Assembly (NCBI GenBank): GCA_934247125.1
Contig: CAKQIZ010000002.1
Coordinates: 1 to 63,303, forward strand
Reading direction: 5' to 3'
Origin: an uncultured Clostridia bacterium
GTDB lineage: Bacteria > Bacillota > Clostridia > Peptostreptococcales > Anaerovoracaceae
DNA: 63,303 nucleotides
Each line of letters begins with the position of its first letter. The stretch's first letter is position 1. The translations under genes and the position numbers were made by a program. Shown here piece after piece: positions 7,849 to 15,841 of this stretch. The notes under the pieces are model-generated. The model was not told where the DNA came from and searched no databases. It was given only the letters and a program-made list of their open reading frames with translations.

Positions 7849-8934
7849 ATGGATTACCAGACGATAATAGACGGGCAGCTCGATTCGATGGATCTGTCCG
7901 GACTTGAAAGCATGATGTCGGATGCGGCCGGGCAGGGCGGCATATTCGGCGACATGACCGTAGAGCAGATAATAAACAGTATGATAAACGGCAGACCTAT
8001 ATTCGATACTGACAGCATCATAAAGAATCTGACGGACCTTTTCCTGATGGAAGTGAGGTCATCAGTGTTCATCGGCTGTGAGATACTGGCGATATGCATA
8101 GTGACAGGGCTGCTGACGAATTTTTCGAACACGTTCGGCAGCAAAACGGTGTCGTCCCTCGGCACGATGATATGCGGCATCGTCATCACGGCGCTCTGCA
8201 TAGGCAATTTTTATCAGACTTACGATTACTGCCTGAGTACGACAGGTACGATGGCTTCGGCGATGGAGATCCTGCTGCCGGTACTGATACCGCTGCTGAT
8301 CTCGATGGGAGGGATATCATCGGGAAGCATCATGGATCCCGTCATGGCGGGTGCGGTCACGGGATTCGATTTTCTGATACAGCACGTTGTGCTGCCGCTC
8401 GTTTTTCTGTCAGCGGTGTTCACGATGATCAATGGTTTAACGGAAAAAAATTATGTAAAAAAGCTGTCGACGTTTTTGAGAAAAGGCGCGATCTTCCTGA
8501 CAGGTCTGATGATAACGATATTCACCGGGATAACAGCGGTGCAGGGGATAGTGACGAGATCTGCAGACGGTATACTGATAGACACGGCGAAATTTTCTAT
8601 AGACAACTTCGTGCCTATAGTCGGCGGATTTGCTGCAGATTCTCTGGATATGGTGATCAGCTGCATCGGGCTGATAAAAAACGCTGTGGGCGTGATCGGA
8701 ATCATCATACTGCTTTCACTGCTCATCGGTCCGGTCGTGAAGATCCTGTCCATAGCTGTAGTATACAAGCTGATAGCGATCGCGGCAGAGCCTGTTGCAC
8801 CGAAGAACATCTCGGACAGCCTGAACGAGATAGGCAACGCCGCGGTGACGATGACCGTAGTGCTGGCGACAGGCACATTCATGTTCCTTATTTTCATTAC
8901 GATCATCATGGGTATGGGAGGAGGCAGCTTATGA
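7849..8934 (+). CDS. spoIIIAE: Stage III sporulation protein AE
   Basis: A 361-residue polytopic protein of normal SpoIIIAE size. The N-terminal 65 residues are acidic and periplasm-facing in known homologs; about eight hydrophobic helices follow, with the conserved region G-A-V-T-G-F-D-F around residue 165. It ends with G-G-G-S-L, and its stop overlaps the spoIIIAF start by four bases. It is a membrane component of the sporulation channel. Confidence 0.95.
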   Translation: MDYQTIIDGQLDSMDLSGLESMMSDAAGQGGIFGDMTVEQIINSMINGRPIFDTDSIIKNLTDLFLMEVRSSVFIGCEILAICIVTGLLTNFSNTFGSKTVSSLGTMICGIVITALCIGNFYQTYDYCLSTTGTMASAMEILLPVLIPLLISMGGISSGSIMDPVMAGAVTGFDFLIQHVVLPLVFLSAVFTMINGLTEKNYVKKLSTFLRKGAIFLTGLMITIFTGITAVQGIVTRSADGILIDTAKFSIDNFVPIVGGFAADSLDMVISCIGLIKNAVGVIGIIILLSLLIGPVVKILSIAVVYKLIAIAAEPVAPKNISDSLNEIGNAAVTMTVVLATGTFMFLIFITIIMGMGGGSL

Positions 8935-9110
8935 CGGATATCGTTAAACAGTGGGTCAGCAGCCTGTTCATCATAATACTCGCGCTTTCATTCATCGAGA
9001 TCCTGCTGCCTGACTCGTCCATGGGGAAATATGTTAAGTTCGTTTTCTCGCTCGTGATAATGGCTACGATCCTGTATCCTGTCATTTACATCGCAGTGGA
9101 ATATCGGTGA
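8931..9110 (+). CDS. spoIIIAF: Stage III sporulation protein AF, short form
   Basis: ATG 8931 overlaps the spoIIIAE stop. The 59-residue product has two hydrophobic segments (about 10-27 and 36-53) with the family motif S-F-I-E-I-L-L-P-D between them, as in the N terminus of SpoIIIAF. Bacillus SpoIIIAF has about 206 residues, with a soluble ring-building domain after the two helices. Here TGA follows directly after the second helix and spoIIIAG starts 37 bases later, so no room exists for the soluble domain. Identity is from operon position and the helix motif. Confidence 0.8.
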   Translation: MTDIVKQWVSSLFIIILALSFIEILLPDSSMGKYVKFVFSLVIMATILYPVIYIAVEYR

Positions 9111-9147
9111 GAGTTTCAGATATACATAGAAAAGGAGGTAGAGTCTT

Positions 9148-9582
9148 TTGCTGGAAAAATTCAGAAATGATCCGGGCTTCAGGGACAAATGTGTAAAGGC
9201 TGCAGCGCTGATGATCATCATCGCGGTGATACTGCTTTCATTTGATGTGTTCACTCAGGGCAGAGACGGCAGGAAACAGATCATAGATGAAGACGGCGGT
9301 ACGGAAGCCGAGCTCTGCAGCATACTTGCGGATATAGACGGAGTCGGCGAGGTCGACGTGATGCTGCAGCACGACAGCGGCGAACGTGTCAGTGGAGTGA
9401 TAGTTACTGCGCAGGGAGCCGGAGATCCTGTAGTCAAAAACGATCTGATCAATGCTGTCACGGCTGTTTTCAACATACCGTCGACCAGCGTGGAGGTCTT
9501 TGTCAAAAAGTCGGAGAAGAGCTCTGGGGACGCAGCCGGCAGGAGCTCAGGCGAAAAGGGGGAAACATCAAATGAACGATAA
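9148..9582 (+). CDS. spoIIIAG: Stage III sporulation protein AG
   Basis: A 144-residue protein with one membrane helix (about 20-33) and a C-terminal ring-forming domain with L-x-x-I-x-G-V-G-E-V-D-V-M and G-V-I-V-T-A-Q-G-A-G-D, typical of SpoIIIAG. It forms the large ring in the space between mother cell and forespore. It is shorter than Bacillus AG (about 229) mainly in the linker. The start is TTG 9148, supported by a full AGGAGG at 9132-9137. Its end overlaps spoIIIAH by 11 bases. Confidence 0.92.
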   Translation: MLEKFRNDPGFRDKCVKAAALMIIIAVILLSFDVFTQGRDGRKQIIDEDGGTEAELCSILADIDGVGEVDVMLQHDSGERVSGVIVTAQGAGDPVVKNDLINAVTAVFNIPSTSVEVFVKKSEKSSGDAAGRSSGEKGETSNER

Positions 9583-10186
9583 GAAGTCAGTGATATCTTT
9601 TATAAAGGGTAATAAGAAAAAAGTCGCAGCGCTGATGCTGCTGGCGGCAGGTATATGCGTCTGTTCGATCACGGGAACGGGAGGGTCGGACAGGACTGCC
9701 AGCGACGATGTGCCGCTTCACGACGGCGATGTGCTGGTGGACAGTCTGAACGTCCAGGAGGAAAAGGAAGGCAGCGGCAGTGTTGATGAATCTGCGCTGG
9801 TGACCTCAGACGATGTTTCCGAACTGGAAAACACAGATGCGTATTTCAAAGAGATGAGAGCGACGCTTGACATGGAACGAAACAAGATAATATCGATGCT
9901 CACAGATGCTGAAAGCTCAGCTTCGACCAAGGCAGAAAAGCAGGAAGCGTCAGCCGAAAAAATGCGCCTGCTCAACTGCATGGAACAGGAGAAGACCGTT
10001 GAAACACTGATCAGGAACAAAGGTCTGCCGGAGACTTTCGTTGTGATAACGGACAGCGGAGTCAACGTGACGGTGAACACCGAAGAGCTGGATCAGAGCA
10101 TGGTGACGAAGATCTGCGAGATCATAATGAGAGAAACAGACAGGAAGGCGAGCGAGATAGTCGTTCAGGATGTATCGAAAAAGTAA
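9572..10186 (+). CDS. spoIIIAH: Stage III sporulation protein AH
   Basis: A 204-residue protein with a single N-terminal membrane helix (about 18-32), an acidic linker, a helical region rich in Glu/Lys, and a C-terminal YscJ/FliF-like ring domain (V-V-I-T-D-S-G-V-N-V-T-V). SpoIIIAH faces SpoIIQ across the septum to make the forespore feeding channel. Open frame extends to 9452, but ATG 9572 follows a G-rich site (AAAGGGGG) and gives the correct N terminus. It ends the spoIIIA operon. Confidence 0.92.
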   Translation: MNDKKSVISFIKGNKKKVAALMLLAAGICVCSITGTGGSDRTASDDVPLHDGDVLVDSLNVQEEKEGSGSVDESALVTSDDVSELENTDAYFKEMRATLDMERNKIISMLTDAESSASTKAEKQEASAEKMRLLNCMEQEKTVETLIRNKGLPETFVVITDSGVNVTVNTEELDQSMVTKICEIIMRETDRKASEIVVQDVSKK

Positions 10187-10213
10187 CGGCGGATAACAGA
10201 GCACACGGCTATG

Positions 10214-10259
10214 GACTTTTGTAACACATGATGATATCATGGAAAAACAGATAAAAGTC
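10214..10259 (+). other. Inverted repeats upstream of the sigma-54 activator gene
   Basis: GACTTTT (10214-10220) and AAAAGTC (10253-10259) flank a perfect 10-bp palindrome ATGATATCAT (10231-10240). No T tract follows. It could be a weak transcription end for spoIIIA or a control site for the activator gene that starts 38 bases on. Confidence 0.35.
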
Positions 10260-10297
10260 GGAATTTTGCGAACAAACCAGTATGAAAAGGGGTGCAC

Positions 10298-11719
10298 ATG
10301 TATAAGGATTTTATAAAGAAAAACTATAAGATACTGCTGGATATACTCAACTGCCTCAAAGTCGGAGTTTATATAACTGACGGTGACGGAAACACCGTCT
10401 TCCTGAATGACGAGTCATGCAAGACCGGCGGCCTGACGAGAGAGGAAGTGCTCGGCAAGAATATGGCTGAACTTGAAGAAATGGGCTTCGTCGAGAATTC
10501 GGTAACACTGCGGACGCTGAAGAGCGGAAAGGAAGAGGATATCATACAGAACCTCGGGGACGGTGATAAGGTGTTCGTGACCGGCACACCTCTTTACTGC
10601 GGCGATGACGGCATCGATCTGATCGTGTGCACAGAACGCAACATCACGGAGACTCTCGTTCTCAGGGATCTGCTGCGCGAACAGAATGAAGACAATGAAA
10701 AGATAAAAAAAGAGATCGAATATCTCAAGAATCAGAACATCGTCATGTGGGGAAACATGATAGCGGAAGACGATGAAACGAAGACACTTGCTGAAAAGGC
10801 TGCGCGCATAGCTAAACTTGACACTACGGTGCTTCTTACGGGCGAGTCCGGAACAGGCAAGGAAGTGTTCGCAAATTTCATATATCAGAACAGCGGCAGA
10901 GTCGGCAGACCTTTTATAAAGATCAACTGTGCAGCGATACCTGAGAATCTGCTGGAGTCAGAGCTGTTCGGATACGAGCCGGGTGCGTTCACAGGAGCGA
11001 GCAAAAAAGGCAAGATGGGACTGTTTGAAATGGCGAACACAGGCACGCTGTTTCTGGACGAGATAGGAGAGATACCCGTGCATCTGCAGTCGAAACTGCT
11101 GAGGGTCCTTCAGGAAAAGGAGATCATGCACGTTGGCGGCAGCAAGGTGATACCTGTTGACGTCAGACTGATAACCGCGACAAACCGGGATCTTCAGAAG
11201 GCGGTGGATGAAGGAACGTTCAGACAGGATCTGTATTACAGACTCAATGTGATGCCGCTGGAACTCCTGCCGCTGCGAGGGCGAAAAAAGGATATCGCCG
11301 CACTTACGACGTATTTTATCGATCATTTCAATGCGATCTACAAGATGAACAAGGCTATCACGAATACAGCTGTGGAAGCGCTGCAGCAGTTCGAGTGGCC
11401 GGGAAACATCAGAGAGCTGGAGAACATAATCGAGCGCATCATCATCAGCTTTGACGGCGATGTGATAACGAGATTCCAGGTCGAGCGCGCACTTGGCGTG
11501 CCGGTCGAGCAAAAGGCATCATACACTCCTCAGCTTGAAAACAAAACGATGACAGAGCTCATGGACGAGTATGAGCGTTATATACTCGAAACTATGATGG
11601 ATGCTCATGGGAAAAAGGCAATCGAAGTGGGAAAAGCGCTCAGCATGAGCAAGGCGACGCTTTCCAGAAAGCTTAGCAAATACGGGCTCAACAAGGGGAG
11701 TTCCAGAAATGGAACCTGA
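10298..11719 (+). CDS. Sigma-54-dependent transcriptional activator (PAS-AAA+-HTH)
   Basis: A 473-residue bacterial enhancer-binding protein. An N-terminal PAS-type sensor spans about residues 15-120, a short helical linker follows, and the AAA+ domain spans about 152-380. Walker A is G-E-S-G-T-G-K (182-188), the sigma-54 contact loop is G-A-F-T-G-A (229-234), and Walker B is T-L-F-L-D-E-I (250-256). A Fis-type helix-turn-helix lies near the end ([15 protein letters not shown]). The intact GAFTGA means it can activate sigma-54 polymerase. There is no receiver domain, so it should respond to a ligand or partner through PAS. ATG 10298 with AAAAGGGG upstream is preferred over GTG 10292. A near-consensus sigma-54 promoter lies 223 bases beyond the stop, so it very likely controls 12008-13237 and perhaps the genes to 17429. 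Confidence 0.93.
   Translation: MYKDFIKKNYKILLDILNCLKVGVYITDGDGNTVFLNDESCKTGGLTREEVLGKNMAELEEMGFVENSVTLRTLKSGKEEDIIQNLGDGDKVFVTGTPLYCGDDGIDLIVCTERNITETLVLRDLLREQNEDNEKIKKEIEYLKNQNIVMWGNMIAEDDETKTLAEKAARIAKLDTTVLLTGESGTGKEVFANFIYQNSGRVGRPFIKINCAAIPENLLESELFGYEPGAFTGASKKGKMGLFEMANTGTLFLDEIGEIPVHLQSKLLRVLQEKEIMHVGGSKVIPVDVRLITATNRDLQKAVDEGTFRQDLYYRLNVMPLELLPLRGRKKDIAALTTYFIDHFNAIYKMNKAITNTAVEALQQFEWPGNIRELENIIERIIISFDGDVITRFQVERALGVPVEQKASYTPQLENKTMTELMDEYERYILETMMDAHGKKAIEVGKALSMSKATLSRKLSKYGLNKGSSRNGT
11700..11715 (+). promoter_or_regulatory. Dyad 1, candidate enhancer site for the sigma-54 activator
   Basis: GTTCC-N6-GGAAC overlapping the 3' end of the activator gene. The same 16-base element recurs at 11785-11800 with one base changed. 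Further half-sites GGAACC/GGTTCC (11711-11727) and CAACC/GGTTG (11734-11750) follow. The centre is about 237 bases upstream of the -24 element. Confidence 0.5.
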
Positions 11720-11782
11720 TAGGTTCCGGACTGCAACCCTGAAAAGGTTGAAAATCAAATCAAATACATAAAACACATCCAG

Positions 11783-11808
11783 AGGTTCCGGAAATGGAAC
11801 CTTTTTTT
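11783..11808 (+). terminator. Terminator of the activator gene, also dyad 2 of the candidate enhancer pair
   Basis: AGGTTCC / GGAACCT form a 7-bp stem around a 6-base loop and run into seven T residues, so it should terminate the activator transcript. Its core repeats dyad 1 with one substitution, 85 bp downstream (about eight helical turns), and lies about 150 bp upstream of the sigma-54 promoter. A double role as terminator and activator-binding site is inferred. Confidence 0.7.
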
Positions 11809-11941
11809 ATGCTTTCACGCGCCTTGACGGCTGCAGACGCACCGGCAGCAAGGTGCGCCGCGGTTTTGCATAAGAATAAAAACGTTGAGATTTCAACGAT
11901 ACTGCGCTTTACATAAATAAAATCGAATTTTTCTGAATAGT

Positions 11942-11958
11942 TTGGCATGCGTATTGCT
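11942..11958 (+). promoter_or_regulatory. Sigma-54 (RpoN) promoter
   Basis: TTGGCATG-CGTA-TTGCT closely matches YTGGCACG-N4-TTGCW. The invariant GG (11944-11945) and GC (11956-11957) are exactly 10 bases apart. It lies 50 bases upstream of the dehydrogenase start and directly after a gene for a sigma-54 activator. A small hairpin CGTTGA-N4-TCAACG sits at 11883-11898, between this promoter and dyad 2. Confidence 0.85.
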
Positions 11959-12007
11959 CTATATATGGTCAGTTGAAAAAACATGTAACATGACAGGAGG
12001 TAACAGG

Positions 12008-13237
12008 ATGAAAGTTTTGATAGTAGGCGCCGGCGGGCAGGGCGGCTCATGCGCATCTATACTGGCCAGACAGGACAGCATCGAGGAGATAAGGCTTGTC
12101 GATCTCAAGGAGGAAACTGCGAAAGCGATAGCAGATCATATAGGCAGTGACAAGGTCAAGACAGGAACAGTTAATGCTACTGACCCTGACGACGTGGCGA
12201 GAGCTGCTGAGGGCGTCGATGTCGTAGTCGACATGGTAATGCCGTGGATGGTCCCTTATGTGATGGAAGGTGCGCTAAAGGCAAAGGCTAATTATATAAA
12301 CACAGCTTTTGACACACCGTTCTGGGATAAGTTCGTTGAAGGCGTTGCGATCGAGGATATGCCGCTGTGCAGGGAGTTCAAAGAAGCAGGTCTGACTGCA
12401 CTGTTCGGATGCGGATTCGCTCCGGGATGGACTAACGTGCTGGCGAGAAGACTTGCGAACAGGCTGGACAGAGTCGACAGCATCAAGATGAGGATAGGAA
12501 AGGCAACTCATCTTCCGGGCGAACATGAATACGACTGGGTGCTCAGACCATGGAATCCGGGATGGTCACCTAAGCAGGCTCTTATCGACTGCGCTGCTCC
12601 GACATACGCGCTGGAGGATGGAAAATACGTTCAGTATCCTCCGTTCGGCGGGCTTGAAATGTGGGATTTCCCTGAACCGGTAGGGCATCTGCCTGTTACT
12701 CACCATTCTCATGAGGAGATCTACAGCATGCCGGCTACGTTCAAGGACGTGAAAGACGTGGATTTCAAATATTACATGATGTATCAGCCTGCTATGTTTT
12801 ATGCTATGGGACTGTGTTCGCAGGATAAGGTCAGGATCGGAGATGTGGAAGTCGCGCCTATCGATGTCGTGACAGCTATGGTGCCGCCGCCTCAGAACAA
12901 TATCTTCGGTGCGACTGACGAACAGCTCGAGTACGCTGACAAGACTGCGTTCATCGAACTTGTAGTGGAAGTTGCAGGAGAAAAAGACGGAAAGAAAATC
13001 GCATGGACGGCAAACTGTCCTAAGATGAATGCTCCGGGACCGGAACTCAAGAAGCTTTATGGAACAGCTCTCGTATACGTATCGCTGCCGCTTGCGACAG
13101 GAACGATGCTGATCGACGAGATCGATATGCCAAAGGGCATCGTATTTGCGGATGAACTCGATCCTGAAGTGTTCATAGACAAGATGATGGGCACGGGATA
13201 TCCATATAAGTGGAGAGAAACTGTAAAAGAAATATAG
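12008..13237 (+). CDS. Saccharopine dehydrogenase family oxidoreductase
   Basis: A 409-residue NAD(P)-dependent enzyme. The N-terminal Rossmann domain begins with V-G-A-G-G-Q-G-G (6-13); the middle holds the saccharopine-dehydrogenase-like catalytic domain with F-G-C-G-F-A-P-G-W-T-N (about 135-145). Relatives act on C-N bonds of amino-acid conjugates (saccharopine, carboxynorspermidine, lysine 6-dehydrogenase). The C-terminal 150 residues have no motif that fixes a substrate. ATG 12008 has AGGAGG 7 bases upstream; the frame is open further but that would overlap the promoter. It is the first gene after the sigma-54 promoter, and a terminator follows it, so it may be partly monocistronic. The substrate is unknown; a catabolic role is inferred from the symporter and amidohydrolase downstream. 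Confidence 0.82.
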   Translation: MKVLIVGAGGQGGSCASILARQDSIEEIRLVDLKEETAKAIADHIGSDKVKTGTVNATDPDDVARAAEGVDVVVDMVMPWMVPYVMEGALKAKANYINTAFDTPFWDKFVEGVAIEDMPLCREFKEAGLTALFGCGFAPGWTNVLARRLANRLDRVDSIKMRIGKATHLPGEHEYDWVLRPWNPGWSPKQALIDCAAPTYALEDGKYVQYPPFGGLEMWDFPEPVGHLPVTHHSHEEIYSMPATFKDVKDVDFKYYMMYQPAMFYAMGLCSQDKVRIGDVEVAPIDVVTAMVPPPQNNIFGATDEQLEYADKTAFIELVVEVAGEKDGKKIAWTANCPKMNAPGPELKKLYGTALVYVSLPLATGTMLIDEIDMPKGIVFADELDPEVFIDKMMGTGYPYKWRETVKEI

Positions 13238-13272
13238 TGTCATAAGACCTCCGGTAATATATTGCCAACAAC

Positions 13273-13310
13273 ATTAAAAATGCCGCTGTATCTCAAACGG
13301 CATTTTTAAT
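13273..13310 (+). terminator. Terminator after the dehydrogenase
   Basis: A 13-bp perfect stem, ATTAAAAATGCCG / CGGCATTTTTAAT, with a 12-base loop; T residues are built into the 3' arm. Outer bases ATTGCC (13261) and GGCAAT (13318) extend the pairing. Symmetric, so it may act on both strands. Confidence 0.75.
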
Positions 13311-13394
13311 GCTTCGCGGCAATGTATGAGGACGTACATAAAAGTATGAGCTGTATCATAATATATTTCGTTCAGGGCGGGGCCGGAGCCATAC

Positions 13395-13469
13395 CGGTCT
13401 GCGACCGACAAATAAATGAAACCCTAAAGGATACCTTAATGTCGGTCTATGACCGACAAATAAATGAAA
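13395..13469 (+). repeat. Two direct repeats, each with a hairpin, in the leader of the 13482 gene
   Basis: A 27-base unit occurs at 13395-13421 and 13443-13469, period 48, differing only at two bases in the hairpin loop. Each unit is CGGTC-N3-GACCG followed by the same 14 bases (ACAAATAAATGAAA). The second copy's arms extend to GTCGGTC / GACCGAC. The second copy runs into the AGGAGG of the next gene. Such spacing suits a repeated operator or a paired RNA element controlling translation. A near -10 hexamer (CATAAT, about 13356) lies upstream without a clear -35. Confidence 0.7.
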
Positions 13470-13481
13470 GGAGGATTTTGA

Positions 13482-14123
13482 ATGAGAGATACGGTGGTGA
13501 AGCGTCTGAAAACGGCGCCGCGCACAGTGGAGCCACAGACCGGTGAATATCACACGAAACAGGTGGCTGACAGACAGGAGGCCATAGAGAGCAAGCTCAG
13601 ACTCCTGCACGGCAGCATTTTCGGCAAGCCGATGATGAAGTTTGATATCGGGAAAGTTACAGACGTATGGGTGCCATACTGTTATCTCGAATATGACTTC
13701 CATGTGGAACGCAATATTTTATTCAAGAAAAAAGGTCTGACAAAAGAAGGCAAGGTGGCTGTGGTGCTGGATGTCAACGAGATGCATCCATTTCAGTATG
13801 ACATCTATGAAAGCGGGCAGCTCCCTCTGGTGAAAGGGAAACTGGATACTGCGAAGAAGACCGTGATAAAGACAGCGAACACACTTTCCGATATGGAAAG
13901 TAAAGCAGAGGACTACATACAATTCAAGATAATGAAGAAGTTTTACGGACGCAACGCGGCACTTTCCCTGAGCAGCGAAAAGATCTTCTACAGACCTGCC
14001 GTTGAAATGGAAATTATCTACAAAGGAAAATACCCGAACATGAGATACGCATATCTTGATGAATTCGCTGTGGAAAGCGAGCATGTGCTGGGGCTGAAAT
14101 ACAGAGTAGATAATAATTTCTAA
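13482..14123 (+). CDS. Conserved-looking protein of unknown function (213 residues)
   Basis: I do not recognise a family. The 213-residue product has no signal peptide and no membrane helix. It has a basic N terminus (about 1-45), then a mixed alpha/beta stretch with aromatic-rich pieces (W-V-P-Y-C-Y-L-E-Y-D-F, about 63-73), a long hydrophobic strand V-A-V-V-L-D-V (about 90-96), and a C terminus rich in Tyr. It starts at ATG 13482 with AGGAGG at 13469-13474 and ends 13 bases before the symporter gene, so it is very likely co-transcribed with it. A cytosolic partner or regulator of transport or metabolism of the same substrate is a guess from position only. Confidence 0.7.
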   Translation: MRDTVVKRLKTAPRTVEPQTGEYHTKQVADRQEAIESKLRLLHGSIFGKPMMKFDIGKVTDVWVPYCYLEYDFHVERNILFKKKGLTKEGKVAVVLDVNEMHPFQYDIYESGQLPLVKGKLDTAKKTVIKTANTLSDMESKAEDYIQFKIMKKFYGRNAALSLSSEKIFYRPAVEMEIIYKGKYPNMRYAYLDEFAVESEHVLGLKYRVDNNF

Positions 14124-14136
14124 AAGGAGGGATGAA

Positions 14137-15585
14137 ATGGCTGTTAATTTTTCTGAAATATGGTCATCGATCGACTGGCTCATAATAGTAGCATATTTCG
14201 TGGCTATCATATCTGTCGGTCTGACGATGCGTAAAAGAGCAAGCAAGAACATGAAGAGCTTTTTCGTAGCGTCGAGAAGGCTCACGATACCTGTTCTCGT
14301 AGGCGTGGGCGCCGCAAGCTGGTATGACTCGTGGACAATAGTCGGACTTGCTGAATGCGGTACGACCATGGGTATATGTATCATATTCATATATATCATA
14401 CCTACGGCGATACTGCGACTGCCTCTCGCCGTGTGGATAGGGCCTATTGTGAGGAACAAGATACCTGACTGGGTACTTACCATGCCGGATCTGATGGCAT
14501 ACATGTACGATAGAAAGACGAAATTCATCATGGCTATCGGAATGCTGCCGCCTTTCCTTTATGAATCGGCTCTGCTGACAGCAGGAGGATCGGTGATAGC
14601 ATATGTTACCGGAATGAACATGTGGCTGGCTTTCGCAGCTCTCGGCGTGATAATCATATTCTATACATCACTGTCGGGACTCTGGGGTCTTGCTGTAACT
14701 GATATGATGCAGTTCGTCGTGATGTCGGTATCTGCAGGCGTGCTCTGCTTCGGGCTTCTCAATCACTTCGGAGGATTCGCTACACTGTTCGATCAGGTCG
14801 AAGCCGTAAATCCTGATTTCATGACTGTCACGGGCGGAAACGGATTCCTGTCGATACTCGCATGGGTGATCAGTGCACTGGCAATGTATGCAAACTCACA
14901 GTCATACCAGAGATTCGGATCATCCAAATCCGGCGGAGATATCAAGGTTTCATATACATGCATCATGATATTCGGATTGTTCTTCAGTACTGTAATGGTA
15001 TTTGCCGGCATGGCTGCGCTGATACTATTCCCTGAAGCTGCATCACAGGCGCCGTCGGAAGCATTCTGGGCTGTAGTGTTTACGACTCTGCCGATAGGTC
15101 TGAGAGGCCTGTTCGTGGCAGCGCTGTTATCAGCAGTAATGTCGACAGTCAGCGCAGACTATCTGATATGCGGAGCTGTAGTAGTGCATGATATCATCAA
15201 GAGTTTCTTCAAACCTGATCTCAGTGACAAGGCTGAAGTATGGGGCACGAGACTCGTTATCTGGATCGTCGGCTTATTCATGATCGTCGCTACTTATTTC
15301 TGGTCGGACGGCATCTCCAAAGCATACTACTACTGCGGAGGATTCCAGGTCGCAGCATTTATCGTGCCGCTCATGCTCGGACTCTTCTACAAAAAGAAGA
15401 CTCCGGCAGCCGGATTCTGGAGTCTGCTGCTCACTATCGTGGCATATGCAGTATGGGAATTCGTTCTCGGTACACCGGGAGGCATACCTGCAAATGTGGC
15501 ATGCATAATATTCAGCGTGCTGGTATATGTGATCGTTGCAAAACTGACCTACAAAGGCGAAGAGAACAAGACTCTCACCGCATGA
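14137..15585 (+). CDS. Sodium:solute symporter (SSS family)
   Basis: A 482-residue polytopic protein with about 13 membrane helices, typical for SSS (LeuT-fold) carriers. Early helix motif G-x-x-x-R-x-x-S-K-N-x-x-x-F-F-V-A-S-R-R and G-A-A-S-W-Y-D-S-W resemble the family sodium-site region, and the later A-L-L-S-A-V-M-S-T-V-S-A-D is the classical TM8 Na2-site signature. SSS carriers import sugars, amino acids, organic acids or vitamins with Na+. The substrate cannot be told; neighbours suggest an amino-acid conjugate or amide. AAGGAGG lies before ATG 14137. The small protein at 15602 may be its accessory subunit. Confidence 0.92.
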   Translation: MAVNFSEIWSSIDWLIIVAYFVAIISVGLTMRKRASKNMKSFFVASRRLTIPVLVGVGAASWYDSWTIVGLAECGTTMGICIIFIYIIPTAILRLPLAVWIGPIVRNKIPDWVLTMPDLMAYMYDRKTKFIMAIGMLPPFLYESALLTAGGSVIAYVTGMNMWLAFAALGVIIIFYTSLSGLWGLAVTDMMQFVVMSVSAGVLCFGLLNHFGGFATLFDQVEAVNPDFMTVTGGNGFLSILAWVISALAMYANSQSYQRFGSSKSGGDIKVSYTCIMIFGLFFSTVMVFAGMAALILFPEAASQAPSEAFWAVVFTTLPIGLRGLFVAALLSAVMSTVSADYLICGAVVVHDIIKSFFKPDLSDKAEVWGTRLVIWIVGLFMIVATYFWSDGISKAYYYCGGFQVAAFIVPLMLGLFYKKKTPAAGFWSLLLTIVAYAVWEFVLGTPGGIPANVACIIFSVLVYVIVAKLTYKGEENKTLTA

Positions 15586-15601
15586 GAAAGGCAGGGTAAA
15601 T

Positions 15602-15841
15602 ATGAAAAAAGAACTTAATGAAGAAAAAAAGACTAAACTCGCATACAGATGGGCTGTCATATGCCTCCTGTGCTCTGTGCTGATCGGAGGACTTACGATC
15701 GGCAGATCCGATATCGTGCTGCCCGTATTCATGGGCGCAGCTGCGCTCCTTTATGGGCCGATAACTGCATTTCTTTATATAAGAGAAGTAAGGAACGGAG
15801 TGTTCGAGGTGGGGGATGAAGATGAAGAAGAAAGCGTTTAG
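15602..15841 (+). CDS. Small two-helix membrane protein, possible symporter subunit
   Basis: A 79-residue protein with a charged N terminus, two membrane helices (about 17-34 and 40-60) and an acidic tail D-E-D-E-E-E. Small two-helix proteins of this size are often encoded next to SSS symporters (DUF997/YhdT and DUF4212 types) and act as accessory subunits; I cannot assign it firmly to either family. It begins 16 bases after the symporter stop and overlaps the amidohydrolase start by about 20-26 bases, so it lies within one operon. Confidence 0.72.
   Translation: MKKELNEEKKTKLAYRWAVICLLCSVLIGGLTIGRSDIVLPVFMGAAALLYGPITAFLYIREVRNGVFEVGDEDEEESV

Noticed and set aside
8094-8930. Long frame upstream of and continuous with spoIIIAF
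   Set aside because: It overlaps spoIIIAE in another frame with Arg/His/Asp-rich nonsense; only the part from ATG 8931 is SpoIIIAF-like.
9111-9147. Frameshift as the cause of the short spoIIIAF
   Set aside because: Only 37 bases separate its stop from spoIIIAG, so no hidden domain could be restored by a shift.
13322-13546. 74-codon open frame across the leader repeats, plus strand
   Set aside because: Its protein repeat simply reflects the DNA repeat, it has no ribosome site and it overlaps the strongly supported 13482 gene.
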